9,210 nt of DNA from an uncultured Clostridia bacterium (GTDB taxonomy: Bacteria > Bacillota > Clostridia > Christensenellales > UBA1242). Where the stretch lies: assembly GCA_946610635.1 (NCBI GenBank), contig CAMOCI010000020.1, positions 1 to 9,210 of the forward strand, in the 5' to 3' direction. How positions within the stretch are numbered: the stretch's first letter is position 1; the number at the start of each line of letters is the position of its first letter. Below are positions 1 to 6,847 of the stretch, piece by piece. The notes below the pieces were generated by a model. That model had not been told where the DNA came from. It made no database searches and saw only the letters and a program-made list of their open reading frames with translations. The position numbers were made by a program, and so were the translations under genes.

Positions 1-2
1 CA

Positions 3-752
3 CTATTTGGGTTAGAGGACGGTGTTGTGTCTTCTATTATATCTATGCCAACAATAATAGCAACGAGCATAGGCGCATCTATTATACCTAATCTTAAAAA
101 TTCTATTAATAAAGAAAAGCAAATTTTAAATGCTTTAAAAATTGTTTGGCTTGCTTCAATTTTTTGTGCAATGATTTTTATATTTTTTGCACCAGACATA
201 ACTAGGTTTTTATATGGTAGTGGGCTAACAAGCAAAACTATAAACGAACTTGGTATTTCTGCTGATTTACTAAGGTTAAACGGCTTCAATATTATATATA
301 TTTGTGTGCTTAGTATTTGCACAAGCATTTTACAAGGGCTAGATAAAAGTATTTTGCCTGTTAAAAATTTGATAATAGCTAGTGCTGTTAGATTTTTAGT
401 ACTTACCATATGTCTAACAAATGAGTGGCTTAATATTTATGGGCTTGCATTAGCTGATATGTCATTTTATTCTATTGCAATGATATTAAACTTTGTGTCA
501 ATAAAAAAATTAATAAATATCAAATTTGAGTTTAAAAAACTTTTTGTTCTGCCAACTTTTTCACTTATGATTACATTTTTAACAATGCAACTTGTCAAAA
601 TAATACTACCAAGTTTGCTACCATTTAGAGTTATTGTTTTAGCTTTTATGATTTGTGGATTTATAGTTTATGTTTCAATTTTATTTGCAGCAAAAGTATT
701 TAACGTGCAAGATTTATTTACATTAAGAAAAAAGAAAATTTTAAAAAATTAG
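3..752 (+). CDS. SpoVB/MurJ-like lipid-linked oligosaccharide flippase, C-terminal part (5' partial)
   Basis: The reading frame is open from base 3, so the gene starts upstream of the window; the GTG at 27 is an internal valine and not a good start. About 249 residues are visible, ending at TAG 750-752. The protein is very hydrophobic, with roughly six membrane segments and a Lys-rich cytoplasmic tail. The pattern MPTIIATSIGASIIP, then FLYGSG, then LQGLDKSILPVKNLIIAS, then NIYGLALAD, is what is seen in the C-terminal half of SpoVB-type members of the MOP (MATE/Wzx/MurJ) superfamily. By family knowledge these move lipid-linked cell-wall or polysaccharide precursors across the cytoplasmic membrane. 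The N-terminal half is missing, so I cannot separate SpoVB, MurJ and Wzx-like subfamilies and give no symbol. It is followed by a 181-base AT-rich gap, so it is probably not cotranscribed with dusB. Confidence 0.8.
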   Translation, partial: LFGLEDGVVSSIISMPTIIATSIGASIIPNLKNSINKEKQILNALKIVWLASIFCAMIFIFFAPDITRFLYGSGLTSKTINELGISADLLRLNGFNIIYICVLSICTSILQGLDKSILPVKNLIIASAVRFLVLTICLTNEWLNIYGLALADMSFYSIAMILNFVSIKKLINIKFEFKKLFVLPTFSLMITFLTMQLVKIILPSLLPFRVIVLAFMICGFIVYVSILFAAKVFNVQDLFTLRKKKILKN

Positions 753-783
753 CAAAAAAACTATAAAAATACCATTAAAAATA

Positions 784-819
784 TTTGATTTTAGTAAATT
801 TTATTAAAATATAATCAAA
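784..819. repeat. AT-rich interrupted palindrome in the flippase-dusB gap
   Basis: TTTGATT (784-790) is the exact reverse complement of AATCAAA (813-819), and a second small inverted repeat, ATTTT/AAAAT (798-802/806-810), lies inside. It sits 31 bases after the flippase stop. There is no following T-run on the + strand, so it is not a convincing terminator, and in sequence this AT-rich such repeats arise easily by chance. I see nothing else definable in 753-900. Confidence 0.25.
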
Positions 820-897
820 AATATAAAATTTAACTTATTAGTTAATGCTTCAAAATTTATTTTTTTGTTGTTTAATTTTTTGATTTATTAAAAATAT

Positions 898-926
898 TTT
901 CTTTTATTTTAAAAATAATGTAAAAT
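898..926 (+). promoter_or_regulatory. Putative dusB promoter (-10 TAAAAT close to the ATG)
   Basis: TAAAAT (921-926), preceded by ATG in the run AATGTAAAAT, resembles a sigma-A -10 box. It ends 7 bases before the dusB ATG, so transcription would begin at or next to the start codon. The -35 region (898-903, TTTCTT) is a poor match to TTGACA. No Shine-Dalgarno lies between the box and the gene, which fits a leaderless message. Confidence 0.4.
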
Positions 927-933
927 AATATTT

Positions 934-1860
934 ATGAAAATTGGAGATTTAGAAACTAAAAATAATTTATTCTTAGCACCAATGGCTGGCTATACTGATG
1001 TTGCACTTAGGCATCTGGCAAAAAAGTTTGGTGCTGGTTTAACTACAACAGAAATGGTTAGTGCAAAGGGTTTAATATATGATAGTGAAAAGACAAAATG
1101 GCTTTTGCATACAAGTTGTTTAGAGGATATAAAGTCGGTTCAACTTTTTGGCAACGAGCCACAAGTTTTTGTTGAAGCAATAAAAAATCCTGTTCTTGAG
1201 AAGTTTGATATTATAGATATTAACATGGGTTGTCCTGCACCAAAAATTATTAAAAATGGCGAAGGTAGTTTTTTGATGACTAATCCAGATTTAGCGTACG
1301 AGATTGTTAAAGCATCTTGTGTAGCAACTAAAAGACCTATTACAGTTAAAATGCGTTTGGGATACGAAACAAACAACGCAGTTGAGTTTGCAAAAACATT
1401 GGAGAAAGCAGGTGCTAGTGCAATTTGTGTACATGGTAGGTTAAAAACACAAGGCTACAGTGGCTTTGCGGATTATGAAGAAATTGCTAAGGTTAAAAGA
1501 GCAGTGAATATTCCAGTTATTGCAAATGGTGATGTTGTTGATGAAAACTCATACAAAAAGATTTTACAAGTTACAAATGCCGATGCAGTTGCTATTGGTA
1601 GGGCAAGCATAGGTAACCCACATATATTTGCTGAACTCTTACATTTAGATATGCCTTATGACAAGTTTGAAACAATAAAAGAACAATATGAAATGTTATT
1701 AAGAATATATGATGAGCATTTCGTTATAACAAATATGCGTAAACAAGTAAATCAATATTTAAAAGGTTTAAATGTACCGCAAACTGTAAAACTTGATTTA
1801 TTAACAAAGCAAACTTATACTGAAGTGTTGGAGATTTTACAAAATATATTCAAAGAATAG
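934..1860 (+). CDS. dusB: tRNA-dihydrouridine synthase, DusB/NifR3 type
   Basis: An FMN enzyme that uses NADPH to reduce specific uridines in tRNA to dihydrouridine, in the cytoplasm. At 308 residues it is close to the family's usual length. Visible motifs in TIM-barrel order are LAPMAGYTD (14-22, FMN site), TTEMVSAKG (38-46), VQLFG (69-73), INMGCPAPK (96-104) with catalytic Cys100, VKMRLG (138-143, Lys139), VHGR (166-169), IANGD (196-200) and IGRASIGNPHIF (221-232). A helical tRNA-binding tail follows. The loop after the catalytic Cys reads NGEGSFLM where most relatives have GAGSALL, a mild variation. The start is the ATG at 934: KIGDLETKNNLFLAPMAG matches the usual N-terminus. There is no Shine-Dalgarno. 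A terminator overlaps the stop codon, so dusB seems to be a single-gene unit. DusB is the best-fitting subfamily, though Firmicutes paralogues can be hard to tell apart. Confidence 0.95.
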   Translation: MKIGDLETKNNLFLAPMAGYTDVALRHLAKKFGAGLTTTEMVSAKGLIYDSEKTKWLLHTSCLEDIKSVQLFGNEPQVFVEAIKNPVLEKFDIIDINMGCPAPKIIKNGEGSFLMTNPDLAYEIVKASCVATKRPITVKMRLGYETNNAVEFAKTLEKAGASAICVHGRLKTQGYSGFADYEEIAKVKRAVNIPVIANGDVVDENSYKKILQVTNADAVAIGRASIGNPHIFAELLHLDMPYDKFETIKEQYEMLLRIYDEHFVITNMRKQVNQYLKGLNVPQTVKLDLLTKQTYTEVLEILQNIFKE

Positions 1861-1880
1861 GTTAAACACCTATTTTTATT
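1855..1880 (+). terminator. Intrinsic terminator overlapping the dusB stop codon
   Basis: AATAGGT (1856-1862) pairs perfectly with ACCTATT (1868-1874) around a 5-base loop (TAAAC), and a T-rich run (TTTTTATTT) follows. The TAG stop at 1858-1860 lies in the left arm. The 7-pair stem holds only two G-C pairs, so it may be leaky. Its position between dusB and the pgk promoter supports the call. Confidence 0.6.
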
Positions 1881-1908
1881 TGTAAAAAAGTATTATTTAG
1901 GTTAAAAT
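1880..1908 (+). promoter_or_regulatory. Putative promoter of the pgk-tpiA-gpmI operon
   Basis: TTGTAA (1880-1885) and TAAAAT (1903-1908) are separated by exactly 17 bases, a good sigma-A arrangement. It begins right after the dusB terminator and predicts a leader of about 50 bases before pgk. A competing pair, TTGATA (1910-1915) with TAAAAA (1934-1939), has an 18-base spacer and a poorer -10. Confidence 0.5.
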
Positions 1909-1965
1909 ATTGATAAGTTTATTTTACAAAAAATAAAAATTAAAACATAATGTTTGGAGATATAT

Positions 1966-3150
1966 ATGAAAAAAGCTATTGAAGATTTTGATTTTAACAG
2001 TAAAAAAGTTTTGCTGCGTGTAGACTTTAACGTACCACTTAATAATGGCAAAATTGTTAGTGATGTTAGAATTGTTGAAGAATTGCCAACAATTAAATAT
2101 TTGCTAGACAAACATGCAAAAATAATTTTGTGCTCTCATTTAGGTAAACCTAATGGACAAGTAAATAAAATTTATTCTTTAAAACCGGTTTATCAAAGAT
2201 TAAAAGAATTATTACCACAAACAAAAGTATATTTTTGCGACCAAACTATTGGCGAAAAAGCAGAAAAAATGGCAAACCAATTAAAAGATGGCGAAATTTT
2301 ATTGCTCGAAAATTTGAGATTTGAAAAAGGTGAAGAGGAAAACGCGGATTACATGGTAGATGCGCTTTCAAAACTTGCAGAAACTTTTGTTTTTGATGCA
2401 TTTGGCACTAGTCATAGAAAGCATGCATCAACTTATGGTGTTTCTAAAAAACTGCCTAGTTGTATGGGGTATTTGGTTAAAAAGGAAACAGAAACTTTTG
2501 ACCAAATTTTATCAAAGCCTAAAAAGCCTTTTGTTGCTATACTTGGTGGTGCAAAAATCAGCGATAAAATTGATGTTGTTAAAAATTTATTAAACAAAGT
2601 TGATACAATTCTTATTGGTGGTGGTATGTGCTTTACTTTTATTAAAGCAATTAAGGGAGAAGTCGGCGCATCAATTGTAGATGATGAAAAACTTGATTTT
2701 TGCTTTAATGTAATTAAAGAAGCAATTAATAAAAAGGTTAAAATTATATTACCTGTTGATTTTGTCTGTGCAAACAGCATTGATGACGAAGCTAGTGCAG
2801 AAGTTTACAAACTTGGCAAAATACCCCTAGATAAAATGGGACTAGATATAGGACCAAAAACTGTAAAACTTTTTAAAAAATTTATCAAACATGCAAAAAC
2901 TATTGTTTGGAATGGGCCTATGGGTGTGTATGAAAAAGAAATTTTTTCCAATGGCACAAAAAGTGTTGCAGAACTTGTTGCTAAAAACAAACATTGCATA
3001 TCAGTTATTGGGGGTGGAGATGTTGTTGGTGCTGTTGAAAAATTTGAGCTTCAAGATTATTTTACACACATATCAACAGGTGGTGGTGCTAGTTTAAAAC
3101 TTTTGGAAGGCAAAGAACTACCAGCAATTAATGTTTTACAAGATAAATAA
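1966..3150 (+). CDS. pgk: Phosphoglycerate kinase
   Basis: Transfers the phosphate of 1,3-bisphosphoglycerate to ADP, giving 3-phosphoglycerate and ATP; a cytoplasmic glycolytic enzyme. From ATG 1966 it has 394 residues, the normal length. A TTG at 1954 is in frame but overlaps the ribosome site TTGGAGA (1954-1960), which is 5 bases before ATG 1966, so the ATG is the start. N-domain motifs: LLRVDFNVP (16-24, Asp20 and Asn22 in the substrate site), CSHLGKP (56-62), LLLENLRF (112-119), DAFGTSHRKHAST (144-156). C-domain nucleotide motifs: GGAKISDKI (194-202), WNGPMGVYE (315-323), GGGDVV (349-354) and STGGGAS (370-376). GGGDVV is unusual, since most family members have Ser or Thr after the Asp, but every other key motif is intact. 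It leads the operon, with tpiA 15 bases downstream. Confidence 0.97.
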   Translation: MKKAIEDFDFNSKKVLLRVDFNVPLNNGKIVSDVRIVEELPTIKYLLDKHAKIILCSHLGKPNGQVNKIYSLKPVYQRLKELLPQTKVYFCDQTIGEKAEKMANQLKDGEILLLENLRFEKGEEENADYMVDALSKLAETFVFDAFGTSHRKHASTYGVSKKLPSCMGYLVKKETETFDQILSKPKKPFVAILGGAKISDKIDVVKNLLNKVDTILIGGGMCFTFIKAIKGEVGASIVDDEKLDFCFNVIKEAINKKVKIILPVDFVCANSIDDEASAEVYKLGKIPLDKMGLDIGPKTVKLFKKFIKHAKTIVWNGPMGVYEKEIFSNGTKSVAELVAKNKHCISVIGGGDVVGAVEKFELQDYFTHISTGGGASLKLLEGKELPAINVLQDK

Positions 3151-3165
3151 CACAAAAGGAGAGTT

Positions 3166-3861
3166 ATGAAAAAATTTTTGCTTGTATGTAATTTTAAAAT
3201 GAATAGTGTAGCATTAAGTGAGTATCAAAATGAAGTAGGACAAAAGCAAATAAATAATTTGGTATTATGTCCAAATTTTTGCGATATAAAAGAGTATTGT
3301 GCATTAAAACCAAATGGCATTATGATTGGTGCACAGAATGTAAGCGAGTTTACTAATGGCGCTTATACTGGTGAAGTGAGTGCAAAAATGCTTAAAGATG
3401 TAGGCGCTGACTTTTGTATTGTAGGGCATAGTGAGCGCAAAAAATATTTTTATGAATCGCACGAGCAAACAAATACAAAAATAAAAAACTTGATTGCAGA
3501 AGGTGTAACTCCTATTGTTTGTGTTGGAGAAGATATTAAAAAGGATGAAGATTTTGCAGTTCGATTTGTTTTGATGGAACTTAACCAAATTTTGAAAGAT
3601 ATAGATTTATCAAGAATTATTGTAGCCTACGAGCCTATTTGGGCAATAGGTACAGGACTTGTGCCAAGCAACAAGCATATAGAGTTAGTGATAAGCGCTA
3701 TAAAAAAATATACAGGAATTGATATGGTTTTGTATGGTGGTAGTTTTGGCGAAAATAACTATATTCAAATTGCAAGTATTAATGGCGTTGACGGAGCTTT
3801 GATTGGTGGTGCAAGTTTAAAACCAGATTTGATTTGTAAAATGCAAAGTGAAATAGATTAA
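3166..3861 (+). CDS. tpiA: Triosephosphate isomerase (compact)
   Basis: Interconverts dihydroxyacetone phosphate and glyceraldehyde 3-phosphate in the cytoplasm. The ATG at 3166 follows AAAGGAGAG by a normal spacing, and the gene begins 15 bases after the pgk stop, so the two are cotranscribed. Catalytic residues are all present: Asn9 and Lys11 in CNFKMN, His88 in VGHSERKKYF, Glu156 in AYEPIWAIGTG (flexible loop 6), with YGGS (190-193) and IGGASLKPD (213-221) for the phosphate. At 231 residues it is about 20 shorter than a typical bacterial enzyme of roughly 250; the shortening is mostly before residue 60 and in surface helices. Departures from common motifs are CNFKMN for GNWKMN and YGGSF for YGGSV. 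A tandem stop (TAA TGA) ends the gene. It is probably active, since the active site is complete. Confidence 0.95.
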   Translation: MKKFLLVCNFKMNSVALSEYQNEVGQKQINNLVLCPNFCDIKEYCALKPNGIMIGAQNVSEFTNGAYTGEVSAKMLKDVGADFCIVGHSERKKYFYESHEQTNTKIKNLIAEGVTPIVCVGEDIKKDEDFAVRFVLMELNQILKDIDLSRIIVAYEPIWAIGTGLVPSNKHIELVISAIKKYTGIDMVLYGGSFGENNYIQIASINGVDGALIGGASLKPDLICKMQSEID

Positions 3862-3926
3862 TGAATTTTAAACACTATTTTTATTAAAATTAATTTAAAA
3901 ATTATACCTAAAAAACTGTTTTTGAT

Positions 3927-3942
3927 AAGGAGATTTAATGTG
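3927..3942 (+). promoter_or_regulatory. gpmI ribosome binding site and GTG start, overlapped by ATGTGA
   Basis: AAGGAGA (3927-3933) lies 6 bases before GTG 3940, which fixes the gpmI start. The ATG at 3938-3940 is in another frame and is followed at once by TGA, so AATGTGAAA holds a start-stop pair overlapping the real GTG start. An in-frame TTG at 3922 lies upstream of the Shine-Dalgarno and is rejected. Confidence 0.7.
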
Positions 3943-5460
3943 AAAAAACCTGTTGCTTTGGTTGTGATTGATGGCTTTGGAATTGGTGAAGATTATAAAG
4001 GTAATGCAATAAAATATGCAAAAATGCCATATTTTGATTATTTATTAAAAACTTATCCACATTCAAAACTTGGTGCTAGTGGCGAAAATGTTGGATTAAA
4101 ACATGGTCAAATGGGTAATAGTGAAGTTGGACATCTAAATATTGGCGCTGGTCGTATTGTTAGTCAAGATATGACAAGAATTGATAATGCTATTGAAGAT
4201 GGCAGTTTTTTCAAAAATAAAGTGTTAACAAACTTGATGAATAATTTAAAAGAAAACGATGGGAGTTTGCACATAATTGGTCTTATGAGCGATGGTGGTA
4301 TTCATAGCCATATCAATCATTTGTTTGCTGTGATGCAACTTGCAAAGAAATATGATGTTAAACAAGCTTATATTCATTTTATAAGTGATGGTAGAGATAC
4401 TGACGTGCATAGTGCAATTAATTTTGCACAACAAATTGAGCAAAAAATAAAAGAGATAGGTGTTGGAGTTATTGCAACAGTTGGTGGTAGATTTTATGGA
4501 ATGGATAGAGAATTAAAATACGACAGAATAAAAAAGCATTACGATACAATAGTTTTTGGACAAGGAGAAAATTTTAAGACTGCAAAGGATGCTATTGAAG
4601 CAAGTTATAACAAAAACGTAACAGATGAGTTTATTGTGCCTTGCACCATTGGAGATTATATACAGCATTTGCCAAATCAAAATGATGGCTTTGTGTTTAT
4701 TAATTTTAGAAAAGATAGAACAAAACAATTAACCGATGCATTAACAAATAAAACTTTTAATAAATTTAAAACTAAGTGTGCCTTTAAAAATTACGTTTGT
4801 ATGACAAAATATGGTAATTTTGATGCAGATGTTGCTTTTGAGTTTCACGCAATACAAAATAGTTTAAGTGAAGTAGTTAGCAAAAATGGGTTACTTCAAG
4901 CAAAGTTAAGTGAGCCAACAAAATATGCGCATGTAACATACTTTTTAAATGGTGGGATAGAAGAAGCATTTGCTGGCGAAGATAGGTATAAAATACCACC
5001 AAAAAATGTTAACACATTTGACGAAGCACCAGAAATGAGTGCAAAGGAACTTGCAGAAAAGTTTGATGAAGTTGTCAAACTTGATAAATACGATTTTATG
5101 ATGTGCAATCTTGCAAACTGCGATATGGTTGGTCACACAGGCAATTTTGATGCAACAGTTAAAGCATTGCAAGCAGTTGATAAAGCCCTAGAAATTATTT
5201 GTAAAAGCGTTTTAGATAATGGTGGTGAGTTAATTGTAACTGCAGACCATGGAAATTGTGAAAAAATGCTTAATACAGATGGTACAATTTGCACAACTCA
5301 CACAAACAACCCTGTTTGGTGTATATATGTAGGCAATAAAAATGTAAAAATGCAAGATGGCAGGCTTGCTGACCTATCGCCAACAATACTTTCACTTTTG
5401 AAATTAGAAATACCAAAGGAATATACTGGTAAAAATTTATTGCAGATAGTAAATAAATAA
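3940..5460 (+). CDS. gpmI: 2,3-bisphosphoglycerate-independent phosphoglycerate mutase
   Basis: Interconverts 3-phosphoglycerate and 2-phosphoglycerate through a phosphoserine intermediate, using two Mn2+ ions; cytoplasmic, the glycolytic step after Pgk. From GTG 3940 it has 506 residues, typical of the alkaline-phosphatase-superfamily mutase. Visible residues: Asp11 in VVIDGFGIG (metal), nucleophile Ser61 in GQMGNSEVGH (56-65), SDGGIHSH (117-124), SDGRDT (149-154), GRFYGMDRE (183-191), NFRKDR (255-260), Asp395 and His399 in NCDMVGHTG, Asp436 and His437 in ADHGNCE, and His454. A tandem stop TAA TAG ends it. The 78 bases after tpiA contain only AT-rich sequence with no clear terminator or promoter, so it is most likely the third gene of the pgk operon. 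The next enzyme, enolase, is not in the window. Confidence 0.97.
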   Translation: MKKPVALVVIDGFGIGEDYKGNAIKYAKMPYFDYLLKTYPHSKLGASGENVGLKHGQMGNSEVGHLNIGAGRIVSQDMTRIDNAIEDGSFFKNKVLTNLMNNLKENDGSLHIIGLMSDGGIHSHINHLFAVMQLAKKYDVKQAYIHFISDGRDTDVHSAINFAQQIEQKIKEIGVGVIATVGGRFYGMDRELKYDRIKKHYDTIVFGQGENFKTAKDAIEASYNKNVTDEFIVPCTIGDYIQHLPNQNDGFVFINFRKDRTKQLTDALTNKTFNKFKTKCAFKNYVCMTKYGNFDADVAFEFHAIQNSLSEVVSKNGLLQAKLSEPTKYAHVTYFLNGGIEEAFAGEDRYKIPPKNVNTFDEAPEMSAKELAEKFDEVVKLDKYDFMMCNLANCDMVGHTGNFDATVKALQAVDKALEIICKSVLDNGGELIVTADHGNCEKMLNTDGTICTTHTNNPVWCIYVGNKNVKMQDGRLADLSPTILSLLKLEIPKEYTGKNLLQIVNK

Positions 5461-5572
5461 TAGATTTTTATATTTTTTGCAAATTAATATTGTTTTTTGT
5501 TTTAACAATAAAATAAATGTTTTCATATATATTTTTATAAAATACAAAAAATTATTTTTTTTGTGTTTTTTT

Positions 5573-5604
5573 AACATTTTTTTTAATAAATGTTTTTTAT
5601 TGTT
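5573..5604 (+). terminator. Weak AT-rich hairpin and T-run after gpmI
   Basis: AACATTT (5573-5579) pairs with AAATGTT (5588-5594), followed by TTTTATTGTTT. Just upstream ACAAAAAA (5544-5551) pairs with TTTTTTGT (5557-5564) and is also followed by T-rich sequence. Each stem has one G-C pair, so either alone is weak, but the 5461-5609 gap as a whole is T-rich and holds no gene. One of these probably ends the glycolysis transcript. Confidence 0.3.
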
Positions 5605-5609
5605 TATAC

Positions 5610-5615
5610 TATAAT
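5610..5615 (+). promoter_or_regulatory. -10 box TATAAT for the unknown gene at 5634
   Basis: A perfect TATAAT lies 18 bases before the ATG at 5634. No good -35 hexamer is seen 16 to 18 bases upstream, so the promoter call rests on the -10 alone. The predicted leader is short, about 10 to 12 bases, and would begin near the AGGAG at 5623-5627. Confidence 0.4.
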
Positions 5616-5633
5616 TTTATGTAGGAGTTTTTT

Positions 5634-6740
5634 ATGTTTTTGTTTAGAAAAAATATTATTTTGGTGCCAAGTGATTATGATGGTGTATCTAATTCAAAAG
5701 GGTTAATTAGTTTAGATTGTTACGATTCAAAAGTTGTTTGCAGTTTAAAAATATACAACTTGTCCATTCAAAAGCCTTTAACGCTAGGGCTTGCGATAAA
5801 CAATAAAGTTAATAAAATTAATGTTAATGAACATAATTTTAATAATTTACAATTTGAAATTAATGATACTGTAAAAAATACTGATAACATTGCTTGTGTG
5901 CTTTTAGATATTTTGGGTGGTAATTACAAAATTATGCTTTGGGGTAGCACGCAAATCAACAATGGATGGAAGGCTTCACTTCAATCTATTTTAGATGAAG
6001 TGAAAACTGAAACAATAAAAGATAGTAATACTCATTGTAAAACTAATAATCTTTGTGAGCCAGAAGAAAATATTTGTAAAACTAATTCAAAACAAGAAAA
6101 ACAATCTTTGTGGAATAACTTTAAAGAAGAATTATGTTATGAAAATACAAATTGCACTCAATTTAATAATAATTACAATAATTTGTGTGGTGAGCAATTT
6201 GATAGTGAAGAAATAGAAATAAGTAAAAATGAAAACTGTGATGTCGACGCAGATTTAAGTGTTTTTGAAGATTTAAAGGAAGCTGAAAACAAAACTGAGG
6301 TATATTCTTATGAAGAAGAAAAATTAAATAATTTCATTGATAAAGTTATTGATATGACAGAAGATAACAAGCAAGAGAGTATAAAAAGAAATGTTGAAGA
6401 CATGTCTTTTTATGAACGTATTAATCCACAAATAGAAAAAATGTTTAAAAATAACAAACAAGAACTAGTTCTTAATGAAATTTTACCAAACAGCAAATTT
6501 TGTAGGGTAGAGTTTGAAGATGGTAATGGTTATTATGTTTTTGGTATTATATATGATGATGGTTTGCCAAAATATTTATGTTATGGTGTACCAGCAAAAA
6601 AAGATAGCCAGCCACCGCAAGAACTATCTAACTTATATCAATGGTTGCCTATTGATGCAACGGATGATAGTGGTGATGGCTATTATATGATGTATCAAGA
6701 TGCTTTAACTGGCAAAAATATTGCATTAGAGATTATTTAA
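5634..6740 (+). CDS. Protein of unknown function: N- and C-terminal domains joined by an acidic linker
   Basis: Function not recognised. The ATG at 5634 has AGGAG (5623-5627) six bases upstream; the product is 368 residues with no signal peptide or membrane segment, so it is probably cytoplasmic. Residues 1-105 look like a small mostly-beta domain (alternating hydrophobics, KVVCSLKIYNL 33-43, YKIMLWGSTQIN 98-109). Residues 120-255 are a low-complexity linker rich in Glu, Asp, Asn and Lys with about eight cysteines. Residues 258-368 form an ordered aromatic-rich domain: FYERINPQIEKMF (259-271), LPNSKFCRVEFEDG, YYVFGIIYDDG, YLCYGVP, QWLPID, GYYMMYQDALTGK. From memory, a similar end domain occurs in uncharacterised Clostridia proteins, but I cannot name the family. 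It lies between gpmI and a strong terminator, so it seems to be monocistronic. I give no function. Confidence 0.85.
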   Translation: MFLFRKNIILVPSDYDGVSNSKGLISLDCYDSKVVCSLKIYNLSIQKPLTLGLAINNKVNKINVNEHNFNNLQFEINDTVKNTDNIACVLLDILGGNYKIMLWGSTQINNGWKASLQSILDEVKTETIKDSNTHCKTNNLCEPEENICKTNSKQEKQSLWNNFKEELCYENTNCTQFNNNYNNLCGEQFDSEEIEISKNENCDVDADLSVFEDLKEAENKTEVYSYEEEKLNNFIDKVIDMTEDNKQESIKRNVEDMSFYERINPQIEKMFKNNKQELVLNEILPNSKFCRVEFEDGNGYYVFGIIYDDGLPKYLCYGVPAKKDSQPPQELSNLYQWLPIDATDDSGDGYYMMYQDALTGKNIALEII

Positions 6741-6744
6741 AAAA

Positions 6745-6775
6745 GATAGTGAGTTATTCTCACTATTTTTGTTTT
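6745..6775 (+). terminator. Strong intrinsic terminator after the unknown gene
   Basis: ATAGTGAG (6746-6753) pairs perfectly with CTCACTAT (6759-6766) around a 5-base loop (TTATT), extendable by a G-T pair at the base. TTTTT, G, TTTT follow at once. It begins 5 bases after the stop codon and is the clearest terminator in the window. It separates the unknown gene from the phosphoesterase-rsmH unit. Confidence 0.9.
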
Positions 6776-6847
6776 CATAAAAATTTATTTATATTATTTT
6801 TTTAACAAAAATTAAAAATAAAAAAAGTATTTATAAGCTTTATATTA

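Noticed and set aside
27..29. GTG as the start of the flippase gene
   Set aside because: The frame continues upstream to the window edge with family-like sequence (LFGLEDGVVSS), and only the C-terminal half of the protein is present, so the gene is truncated by the window.
753..933. Small RNA or riboswitch in the flippase-dusB gap
   Set aside because: The stretch is nearly all A and T, with no conserved-looking paired element containing G-C pairs and no terminator-antiterminator arrangement.
1140..1376. Minus-strand open frame inside dusB
   Set aside because: It is wholly inside a clear conserved gene, has no ribosome site and gives no recognisable protein. The same holds for the minus-strand frames at 1902-2111, 2433-2780, 2805-2999, 3304-3588, 4246-4443, 4513-4728, 4896-5108 and 4945-5172.
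1954..1956. TTG start for pgk
   Set aside because: It is part of the Shine-Dalgarno region itself; ATG 1966 is properly spaced and gives the usual PGK N-terminus.
2360..2593. Plus-strand frames inside pgk (also 2891-3097)
   Set aside because: They are out-of-frame shadows of pgk; the pgk frame carries all the family motifs through both stretches.
3864..3891. Inverted repeat AATTTTAA/TTAAAATT between tpiA and gpmI as a terminator
   Set aside because: The stem is all A-T with a 12-base loop and no following T-run; such repeats are expected by chance at this base composition.
5488..5510. Hairpin TATTGTT/AACAATA as the gpmI terminator
   Set aside because: The 7-pair stem is exact but is followed by AAATAAATG and not by a T-run, so it lacks the second half of an intrinsic terminator.
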